Assembly (NCBI RefSeq): GCF_007830035.1
Contig: NZ_VLKN01000002.1
Span: 1 to 64,000 of the forward strand
Reading direction: 5' to 3'
DNA from: Luteimonas cucumeris
Lineage (GTDB): Bacteria; Pseudomonadota; Gammaproteobacteria; Xanthomonadales; Xanthomonadaceae
DNA length: 64,000 nt
Position numbers and translations under genes: made by a program. Within the stretch, counting starts at the first letter, position 1, and each line of letters begins with the position of its first letter. The notes beneath the pieces are model-generated. The model made no database searches, was not told where the DNA came from, and was given only the letters and a program-made list of their open reading frames with translations. This document shows positions 53,788 through 61,060 of the stretch, piece by piece.

Positions 53788-55344
53788 TTAACGCGTCTTC
53801 ACTTTCCTGGCGAAACGCACGCTGCGTTCGCCCTCGGCGTTGCGGGTAACGCTGAAGCGGTAGGCTTCGTTGAGTCCGTCCTTGCCGCTATGGGTGAACA
53901 CCAGCACGCGCTCGCCATCGGTGCGCACGTGGATGATGCCGAAGTTGGTGCGTTCGAAGCCGAAATGCGGCCTCGGGAAGCCCGTCTCATGCGCCTTGCC
54001 GGAAATGAGATCAGCTACCTGTTTGCCGGTGAACTGTCGCGTGGCATGGTCGCTGAAGAATCCCGCCAGGTCCTTGCAGGTGAAGCTCAGGTCGCGCACC
54101 GCGAAGAACGCGGCCAGCTCGGTGTTGAACACCAGCCCGGTGCGGCCGCGCACCGCCATCCCGATCGCCGCCATCAGCGTGGCGCGCGGGTGGATGTACT
54201 CCTTGCCCGCGTGTTCGTCTCCCGAGGAGATGATTCCCACCACCGGCCGCATCGCCTTGAGCGCGTCGAGGTCGAACTCGTGCGAGCCGTGATGCGGCAC
54301 CTTGACGATCTCCGCCTCCAGTGCCGCAGGCGCCATCCGATGGCGCAGCAAGGCCATCGACTCATGGTTCATGTCGCCCGTGAAATTGATGCGCACCGCG
54401 CCGTAGCTCAGGCGAAACGCGATCGAATGGCCGTTGATGGTGTGCGAAGCCGACAGCGCACCGCCGCCGTCACCCTGTTCCAGGTGGATTTCCGCTGCAG
54501 GCGATGGCTTGTGCAGGAAGCGCAGGCCGCGTGCATCCGGCGCAGGCACGGCTTCGTCGAATGGTCCGAACAGTTCGACGTCGATGCCTTCCGCAGCAAG
54601 GAAGTCGAACAGTTCCGCTTCGTCCATGCCATGCGCGACGCGGCGGCAGGCAATCGGACCACGCTGACGCCAGTGATCGAGAGTGGCCATCCAGCGACGG
54701 AACGGTCCGTTCATGGCTTCCGGCGCCACGGAGCCTGGATCGTCGTGCAGATCGACGATATAGCGCTGGTCGCCGACCACGACAGTGCGGCCGAAGATTT
54801 CCTCGTCGGACAAGCGGTCCGGGCCTTTCACCAGCCCGTTGTGGAACAGGCGCAGCGGCTTCAGGAACAGGCGCTTGCGGGCATCATCGCCGTCGAGCGC
54901 CTCGGACGCGACGATATGGTCGAGGCCGGAAAAGTGATCGGCATCGCCATGGGTGACGATGATCGCCGCGACCTCGAGCGGTTGCGCCGCGCTGCTGCGG
55001 CGATGCCGGAAGCGCTCGGCCAGGTGCCGGGCAAACAGCTTGTTGTCGCCGCCGTCGATCAGCACGATCTGCCCTCCCGGCGTCTCCAGCAACAGGCCGT
55101 CGCCCTGCTGGACGTCGACCATCGACAGTTTGAGCACCCCGCTCTCCCGCAACGGCGGATTACCCTTCACCCAGCCCTCGGCCGTACCGTCGAACACGTT
55201 CACCGCGCGCAACCGTGTCCAGCCGTCGCGCCGCTCCAGTAATTCGACTTCGTCGCCGAACGCCAGCGTCAGCACGCGTCTGGCGCGCGGCTCCGGCATG
55301 CGCCGCAATGCCACGAAATCGTCATCGATGAAAGCCGTGGCCAT
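53788..55344 (-). CDS. ComEC-type metallo-beta-lactamase fold protein with N-terminal SH3-like domain
   Basis: A 518-residue protein without signal peptide or membrane helices. Residues ~10-62 look like a bacterial SH3 domain (RRVLTLAFGDEVELLERRDG, GTAEGWVKG). Residues 70 onward are a metallo-beta-lactamase fold: LSMVDVQQGDGLLLETPGG, VLIDGGDN, the metal motif THGDADHFSG (H132-x-D134-x-D136-H137, the HxDxDH variant of ComEC), NFTGDMNHES and VPHHGSHEF. A C-terminal extension of ~150 residues is unassigned. It is probably a nuclease or phosphodiesterase. AGGAG precedes the ATG at 55344. The large protein gene follows after ~118 bases in the same direction. Confidence 0.85.
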   Translation of the reverse strand: MATAFIDDDFVALRRMPEPRARRVLTLAFGDEVELLERRDGWTRLRAVNVFDGTAEGWVKGNPPLRESGVLKLSMVDVQQGDGLLLETPGGQIVLIDGGDNKLFARHLAERFRHRRSSAAQPLEVAAIIVTHGDADHFSGLDHIVASEALDGDDARKRLFLKPLRLFHNGLVKGPDRLSDEEIFGRTVVVGDQRYIVDLHDDPGSVAPEAMNGPFRRWMATLDHWRQRGPIACRRVAHGMDEAELFDFLAAEGIDVELFGPFDEAVPAPDARGLRFLHKPSPAAEIHLEQGDGGGALSASHTINGHSIAFRLSYGAVRINFTGDMNHESMALLRHRMAPAALEAEIVKVPHHGSHEFDLDALKAMRPVVGIISSGDEHAGKEYIHPRATLMAAIGMAVRGRTGLVFNTELAAFFAVRDLSFTCKDLAGFFSDHATRQFTGKQVADLISGKAHETGFPRPHFGFERTNFGIIHVRTDGERVLVFTHSGKDGLNEAYRFSVTRNAEGERSVRFARKVKTR

Positions 55345-55445
55345 GGTCGCTCCTGCGATTGTTTCCGTATCCGCTAGGACGCGTTATGCGGACCTATGCG
55401 GTCAGAGGTAAGGAGTTCACGTCCCTGATTCACCAGCCCAAGTGA

Positions 55446-55641
55446 CTTCCATAGACCCGGAGGGCGGCGCACATGGCTGCGCGCCATTTTCCGACCGAGC
55501 CAGGAGGATGGCGAGTCGGAAATCCCCGAGGACTGCAAAGCGCAACGTTAGCTTTGATCGGGGAAGGGCCTTCTCTTTGGTTACTTTCTCTTGACCCCAT
55601 CAAGAGAAAGTGACCCGACTGCGGTAGCAGGCGGAAGCGCT
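55446..55641 (+). repeat. Structured dispersed repeat, copy 2
   Basis: The second copy of the element at 11235-11430, in the same orientation and about 80% alike by eye. Hairpins correspond: arms 55488-55495 with 55515-55522, and arms 55579-55594 (GGTTACTTTCTCTTGA) with 55600-55615 (TCAAGAGAAAGTGACC). The terminal stem differs from copy 1 by paired changes that keep pairing (TTGA/TCAA). It lies upstream of the MBL gene. Confidence 0.8.
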
Positions 55642-55726
55642 TTACAACAGCCGTAGGCTGGTCAAAGCCGGCCTGAAAGGTCGGAAACGCCTCGCAACTC
55701 CAACAGCAAAAGCACAAAGTCACTGG

Positions 55727-55793
55727 ATCCCGGCTTGCGCCGGGATGACGAGTAAGAGCAGCAAGTCGCTGCCCCACCTTCGCGGGGATGACG
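55727..55793. repeat. GGGATGAC-type repeats upstream of gpx end
   Basis: GGATCCCGGCTTGCGCCGGGATGACG forms a short hairpin (CCCGGC/GCCGGG), and a second unit CGCGGGGATGACGG follows 40 bases later. This stretch and the repeat copy account for most of the 471-base gap 55345-55815; no gene is seen there. Confidence 0.6.
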
Positions 55794-55815
55794 GCCAAAG
55801 GCAGGCCGAACTGCA

Positions 55816-56298
55816 TCAACCCAACGCTGCTTCAATATCCTTCACCAGCGACTCGGGTTTGTCCGTGGGCGCATACCGCTTCAACACCTTGCCATCACGA
55901 CCAACCAGAAATTTTGTGAAATTCCACTTGATGGCGTCGATGCCCAGGAACCCACCCTTCTCGTCCTTCAACCACTGCCACAGAGGATGTGCCGCGGAAC
56001 CGTTGACATCGACCTTGGCGAACATCGGGAAGTCGACGTCGTAGGTCAGCGAACAGAACTCCTTGATCTCGGCTTCGTTGCCCGGCTCCTGGTGGCCGAA
56101 CTGGTCGCAGGGAAATCCCAGCACCACCAAGCCGCGCTCGCGATAGTCCTGCCACAGTTTTTCCAGACCCGAATACTGCGGCGTGAAGCCGCATTTCGAC
56201 GCGACATTGACGATCAGCAGCACTTTTCCGCGATAGTCGTCCAATGCCCGCGGCTGGCCGTCGATGTCGTCGGCACTGAAGTCGTAGACGGTCGTCAT
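55816..56298 (-). CDS. Glutathione peroxidase-like protein
   Basis: A 160-residue thioredoxin-fold peroxidase (BsaA/BtuE type). The peroxidatic cysteine is C36 in NVASKCGFTPQY, with the catalytic Gln in GFPCDQFGHQEPG and the Trp/Asn in WNFTKFLVGRDG. It has Cys rather than selenocysteine and probably uses thioredoxin or glutathione as reductant. The ATG at 56298 is chosen; upstream reading only extends antisense to the membrane protein gene. Confidence 0.94.
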   Translation of the reverse strand: MTTVYDFSADDIDGQPRALDDYRGKVLLIVNVASKCGFTPQYSGLEKLWQDYRERGLVVLGFPCDQFGHQEPGNEAEIKEFCSLTYDVDFPMFAKVDVNGSAAHPLWQWLKDEKGGFLGIDAIKWNFTKFLVGRDGKVLKRYAPTDKPESLVKDIEAALG

Positions 56299-56401
56299 AT
56301 GGGCGTTCCGAGGGCAGGAGCCTTCATCAGACCGCGACCGGCGCGTCCTGGCAAGCACCATCGGAGTTGCGGCGCCCTGGAGGCCCCGCGACAATCGGCC
56401 G

Positions 56402-57001
56402 ATGCCGCACGATCCCGCGCACGCCGACGCGCTCGCCAGCCAGTTCACGCATGTCCGGATCCTGCTGGGCATGGTGGTCGGCCTGGGCCTGACCCATCTG
56501 ATACGCCACTTCGCGCGCATCATCGACCGCCCGGTGCGCGAACGCACCTACTGGGTACACCTGCTGTGGGCGGTGTCGATGTTCGTGTATCTGCTGCATT
56601 TCTGGTGGTGGGAGTTCCGCCTGGCCCACCTGACGCAATGGACGTTCGTGCTGTACCTGTACGTGGCGTTGTATGCGCTGCTGCTGTACCTGCTGTGCGC
56701 GATCATCTTTCCGGACAGCATGGAAGGCTACGCGGACTACGAGGACTACTTCTATTCGCGTCGCAAATGGTTCTTCGGCCTGCTGGCGCTGGCCTACGTG
56801 GTGGACCTGGGCGACACAGGGCTCAAGGGCCGCAGTTATTTCGAAGGTTTCGGGCCGGAACTGGCGCTGCGCAGCCTTATATACGTGGTGCTGTGCCTGG
56901 TCGCGATCGCCACGCCCGATCGGCGATTCCATGCGGCCTTCGTGGTCGCAGGCCTGCTCTACCAGTTGTCATGGATAGTGCGCCAGTTCGAGACACTGTG
57001 A
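56402..57001 (+). CDS. Hypothetical integral membrane protein (199 aa)
   Basis: A 199-residue protein with five or six hydrophobic helices (ILLGMVVGLGLTHLIRHFAR; HLLWAVSMFVYLLHFWWWEF; FVLYLYVALYALLLYLLCAI). Histidines HLIRHF and LLHFWWWEFRL lie inside the helices. No family is recognised. It stands alone between gpx (divergent) and dcp. Confidence 0.82.
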   Translation: MPHDPAHADALASQFTHVRILLGMVVGLGLTHLIRHFARIIDRPVRERTYWVHLLWAVSMFVYLLHFWWWEFRLAHLTQWTFVLYLYVALYALLLYLLCAIIFPDSMEGYADYEDYFYSRRKWFFGLLALAYVVDLGDTGLKGRSYFEGFGPELALRSLIYVVLCLVAIATPDRRFHAAFVVAGLLYQLSWIVRQFETL

Positions 57002-57135
57002 CCCGCGACATGCCGGAACCACGACTAAACAAGGACCGGAACGCAGGCGCCACCGTCGGCCTATGCCGAATGTCACAGGTAGCTTCAGCCACCCTGGGCT
57101 AGGCTGGCCGTTACTTCCGACACCCTCATCAATCC

Positions 57136-59337
57136 ATGAAGCATCCGTTGACCCTCGCGCTGACCGTGGCGCTCGCCGCCGTCGCCCCCGCCTGCAGCAA
57201 GACCGAGCCTGCCGTGAATACTCCCGCCGCCGCCCCTGCCGCCGCCTCCGAAACCAATCCGTTCTTCGCCGAGAGCCCGCTGCCGCTGCACTACCCGCAG
57301 TTCGACAAGATCAAGGACAGCGACTTCGCACCCGCCTTCGACCGCGGCATGGCCGAGGAACTGAAGGAAGTCGAAGCCATCGCCAACAACGCCGAAGCGC
57401 CGACTTTCGACAACACCATCCTGGCGCTGGAAAAATCCGGCCGCACGCTGTACCGCGCCCGCACCGTGTTCGACGCCCTGGTCGGCGCCGACACCAATCC
57501 CGCGCGCGACAAGCTGGATGCGGATTACTCGGCGAAGTTCGCCGCGCACCGCGACGCGATCCGTCTCAACCCGAAATTGTTCGCGCGCATCCAGACTCTG
57601 TACGACGCGCGCGAAACGCTGGGCCTTGACGCTCAGGGCGTGCGCCTGGTCGAGCGCTATTACAGCGACTACGTCCGCGCCGGCGCCAAGCTGTCGGAAG
57701 CCGACAAGACCCGGCTGAAGGCGATCAACGCCGAACTGGCCACGCTCGCCACCCAGTTCAGCCAGAACGTGCTGGCCGAGGTCAACGACTCGGCGATCGT
57801 GGTCGACAGCAAGGACCAACTGGACGGCCTGACCGACGAACAGGTCGCCGCCGCCGCGCAAGCCGCCAAGGCGCGCAATCTCGATGGCAAGTATCTGCTG
57901 ACCCTGCTCAACACCACCGGCCAGCCGTTCGAGGCGCAGTTGAGCAATCGCGCGTTGCGCGAACGCCTGCACCAGGCTTCGGTCGCGCGCGGCAGCCGCC
58001 ACAACAAGTACGACAACACCGCGATCATCGCCAAGGTCACCCAGCTGCGCGCCGAGCGCGCGAAGATGATGAGCTACCCGAACTACGCGGCCTTCGTGCT
58101 GGAAGACGAAACCGCCAAGACGCCGGAAGCGGTCAACGAGATGCTCGGCCAGCTGGCGCCAGCGGCCGTGGCCAACGCCAAGCGCGAGGCGATCGACCTG
58201 CAGGCGATGATCGACAAGGAGCAGGCCGCCAAGGGTGAGCCGACCTTCCAGCTGAAGCCGTGGGACTGGGCGTACTACACCGAGAAGGTGCGCGCCGACA
58301 AATTCGACTTCGACGAATCCCAGCTCAAGCCTTACCTCGAGATGAAGAACGTGCTCGAGAAGGGTGTGTTCCACGCTGCGGGGCAGCTCTATGGACTGAG
58401 TTTCAAGCAGCGCACCGACCTGCCGGTCTACCACCCCGACGTCATGACCTACGACGTGTTCGACGCCGACGGCAAGCAGCTGGCGATCTTTATCGCCGAC
58501 ATGTATGCGCGGCCGTCCAAGCGCGGTGGCGCGTGGATGAATTCCTATGTCGACCAGAGCGAACTGTTCGGCACGCTGCCGGTGGTTGCCAACCACCTCA
58601 ACATTCCCAAGCCGCCGGAAGGCCAGCCGACGCTGCTGACCTGGGACGAAGTGACCACGATGTTCCACGAGTTCGGCCATGCCCTGCACGGCATGTTCTC
58701 GAACGTGAAGTACCCGTACTTCAGCGGCACCAACGTGCCGCGCGACTTCGTCGAGTATCCGTCGCAGGTCAACGAGATGTGGGCCGACTGGCCGTCAGTG
58801 CTGGCGAACTACGCCAGGCACCATGAAACCGGCGAACCGATGCCGAAGGAGCTGCTCGACAAGGTGCTGGCCAGCGACAAGTTCAACCAGGGTTTCGCCA
58901 CCACCGAATACCTGGGCTCGGCAATGCTCGACCAGAACTGGCACCAGGCCACGGCCGAACAGCTGCCGACGGCCGATGGCGTGATGGCGTTCGAAGCCGC
59001 CGCGCTTAAGAAGGACGGCATCGACTACGCCGCGGTTCCGCCACGCTATCGTACGCCCTACTTCAGCCACATCATGGGCGGTTACGCGGCCGGCTATTAC
59101 GCCTACATCTGGTCGGAGGTGCTCGACGCCAACAGCGTGGAATGGCTGAAGCAGCACGGCGGCCTGACTCGCGAAAACGGCGACCACTTCCGCAAGACCC
59201 TGCTGTCGCAAGGCGGCAGCAAGGATGCGCTGCAACTGTTCAACGATTTCGCCGGCCACGAGCCGAAGATCGAACCCTTGCTGGAGAAGCGCGGCTTGAC
59301 GGCGTCCTCCAGCGATGCGAAACCTGCGAAGCAGTAG
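57136..59337 (+). CDS. dcp: Peptidyl-dipeptidase, M3 family metallopeptidase
   Basis: A 733-residue zinc peptidase. The active-site motif TMFHEFGHALHGMFS contains HExGH, with the third ligand Glu downstream in the DFVEYPSQVNEMWAD block. The N-terminus has a signal peptide with a weak lipobox (AVAPAC) at Cys19, so it may be a periplasmic lipoprotein. Dcp removes C-terminal dipeptides. The chain ends in a short low-complexity tail. Confidence 0.94.
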   Translation: MKHPLTLALTVALAAVAPACSKTEPAVNTPAAAPAAASETNPFFAESPLPLHYPQFDKIKDSDFAPAFDRGMAEELKEVEAIANNAEAPTFDNTILALEKSGRTLYRARTVFDALVGADTNPARDKLDADYSAKFAAHRDAIRLNPKLFARIQTLYDARETLGLDAQGVRLVERYYSDYVRAGAKLSEADKTRLKAINAELATLATQFSQNVLAEVNDSAIVVDSKDQLDGLTDEQVAAAAQAAKARNLDGKYLLTLLNTTGQPFEAQLSNRALRERLHQASVARGSRHNKYDNTAIIAKVTQLRAERAKMMSYPNYAAFVLEDETAKTPEAVNEMLGQLAPAAVANAKREAIDLQAMIDKEQAAKGEPTFQLKPWDWAYYTEKVRADKFDFDESQLKPYLEMKNVLEKGVFHAAGQLYGLSFKQRTDLPVYHPDVMTYDVFDADGKQLAIFIADMYARPSKRGGAWMNSYVDQSELFGTLPVVANHLNIPKPPEGQPTLLTWDEVTTMFHEFGHALHGMFSNVKYPYFSGTNVPRDFVEYPSQVNEMWADWPSVLANYARHHETGEPMPKELLDKVLASDKFNQGFATTEYLGSAMLDQNWHQATAEQLPTADGVMAFEAAALKKDGIDYAAVPPRYRTPYFSHIMGGYAAGYYAYIWSEVLDANSVEWLKQHGGLTRENGDHFRKTLLSQGGSKDALQLFNDFAGHEPKIEPLLEKRGLTASSSDAKPAKQ

Positions 59338-59386
59338 GCGGGAAGCTCGAGCAGCTCCTTCTCCTTCGGGAGCTCGCGGTACCCTC

Positions 59387-59415
59387 AAGCCCCTCTCCCG
59401 TCGGGAGAGGGGCTT
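59387..59415. terminator. Hairpin between convergent dcp and glpQ
   Basis: A 13-bp perfect stem AAGCCCCTCTCCC/GGGAGAGGGGCTT with a 3-base loop lies in the short gap between the two convergent stops. T runs are weak, so it is a likely but not certain bidirectional terminator. Confidence 0.7.
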
Positions 59416-59421
59416 TCACGC

Positions 59422-60723
59422 TCAGCGATCGCGCGATTGTCGATTGAGATCGAGAAAAATCTCGCGTGCTGCGACACCGACGTCCGGCTGGTCGATGAAG
59501 AAACCCTGCACGCCCATGCTGTACAGCTGCACCGCTTCGGCCAGCGCCGTCTGCGACACGCCGTTTGGCGTCTGGGTAAGGAAGCTTTCCTCCGCGCGCA
59601 GCGTATACGGATGCACCTGTAGCCCGGCTTTCAGCGCACGGCCGAGCATCGGATGCACGATTCCGGTATTGCGCGTACCCAGTTCGGCCTTGCCGTCGCC
59701 GTTGGCGTCGACTTCAGGATCGAGGGCGGCGCGCGGCAGCAGGTTGACCTTCCACGGTCCGATGCCGGAAGCATAATTGGCCTTCATCCAGTCCAGCACC
59801 GGCTGGGTAACCAGCGAACCGTAGCCGGTATCCACGCCGATGCCGCCTTCGATCTTCTGCACGAGGCCGCCGTAGATCGCGGCAAGATCCGCGCCGTGGG
59901 CGATGTTGTAGGTGAAGTCGTAGGGTTTGGCGCCGCCGATGTCGTCGTACAGCTGCACCAGCGGGATGTTCAGGCCGGCCGCAGGCATGAGCTTCTTCTT
60001 CAGTTCGATCAGGTTCTCTACTTCGAAGCTCTGGATGTAGATGCGCTTGGGATCGGTGAACCCCTGCGCGACCAGTGTTTCCACCAGCTTCGCCCCGAGC
60101 GAAGTCGCAATGAGGCGGCCGTCGATGCGGCGGCCTTCCCTGGCGAAATAGGTCGGATGCTTGGTTTCCGGATAAATGCCGATCCTGCGGCCGCCACGGC
60201 TCTCGCGCCTGGCGAGCTGGATCACTTCGGCGAAAGTCGGAATCTGATACAGGCCGTCATAGCGCGCGTTCTGCGGACGGATCTCGGGAATGCGTTCCCG
60301 GGCGCGAAGCGTCTTCAGCTCGGCAAGCGTGAAGTCTTCGGTGAACCAGCCGGTCAGCACCACGCCATCGATGGTCTTGGTTGCCTTGCGGCCGGCGAAC
60401 TCGGGACGATCGGCGACATCGGTAGTGCCGGAGATCTCATTCTCGTGGCGTGCGACCAGCACGCCATCCTTGGTCGCCACCAGATCGGGTTCGATGAAAT
60501 CGGCGCCCTGCCGTATCGCGAGCCGATAGGATTCGAGCGTGTGTTCAGGACGATAGCCGCTGGCGCCGCGATGACCGATCACGATCAGGCCATGGTGATC
60601 GTTGTCATGGTGGCGGGCGGATTGTTCGGTCACGGCGGGCTCTTGTGCGCAGGCGGCGGCGCTGAAGGCGAACAGCGCAACCGCGCCCAGCGTCGAGGCT
60701 AGTTTGGTGCAACGTAGACTCAT
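59422..60723 (-). CDS. glpQ: Glycerophosphodiester phosphodiesterase
   Basis: A 433-residue periplasmic enzyme hydrolysing glycerophosphodiesters to glycerol-3-phosphate. A signal peptide ends near CAQE. The GDPD signature VIGHRGASGYRPEHTLESY holds the catalytic histidines, followed by FIEPDLVATKDGVLVARHEN with metal ligands and IGIYPETKHP. GAGAGG precedes the ATG. It fits the window's recurring theme of phospholipid turnover products. Confidence 0.94.
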   Translation of the reverse strand: MSLRCTKLASTLGAVALFAFSAAACAQEPAVTEQSARHHDNDHHGLIVIGHRGASGYRPEHTLESYRLAIRQGADFIEPDLVATKDGVLVARHENEISGTTDVADRPEFAGRKATKTIDGVVLTGWFTEDFTLAELKTLRARERIPEIRPQNARYDGLYQIPTFAEVIQLARRESRGGRRIGIYPETKHPTYFAREGRRIDGRLIATSLGAKLVETLVAQGFTDPKRIYIQSFEVENLIELKKKLMPAAGLNIPLVQLYDDIGGAKPYDFTYNIAHGADLAAIYGGLVQKIEGGIGVDTGYGSLVTQPVLDWMKANYASGIGPWKVNLLPRAALDPEVDANGDGKAELGTRNTGIVHPMLGRALKAGLQVHPYTLRAEESFLTQTPNGVSQTALAEAVQLYSMGVQGFFIDQPDVGVAAREIFLDLNRQSRDR

Positions 60724-60862
60724 GGCTTCGAACCTCTCGGGAAGTCGTGGGGTGCCGACTCCCCCGCCAGCCGGCCAGCGCAGGATGGACGAGACAGGTT
60801 GCGATCAGTTGACGGCGAAACGAGTGGCCACCTCCCTCGCGTGTCGGACTCTCATGAAAACG

Positions 60863-60970
60863 TCAACTTTCCTTTTCACCCAGCAATTTCGCGAGAGTCT
60901 GCGCGTCGTACGGCGCATGCACCGTGGCGTCGTTGTCGAAATAGCAATAGATGTCGCGGGCACGCCGCAT
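60863..60970 (-). pseudogene. DUF72 C-terminal remnant
   Basis: A 35-codon stretch ending MRRARDIYCYFDNDATVHAP...LAKLLGEKES. The segment DIYCYFDNDATVHAPYDA is the conserved C-terminal end of DUF72 proteins. The rest of a DUF72 gene is missing: the sequence upstream on the same strand is out of family and runs into the ligD stop. It looks like a deletion remnant. Confidence 0.6.
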
Positions 60971-61060
60971 CGGCGCGCGGTGTCCGATCCGCCGCGCGTC
61001 GCTTGCACGCCTGTTCCCGCGTACGGGCTTGCCAACCCTGGTTCGCCCTGCCGCCACGGC

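Noticed and set aside
57085-58689. 534-residue minus-strand frame opposite dcp
   Set aside because: Antisense shadow; dcp has an intact zinc-peptidase motif and signal peptide.
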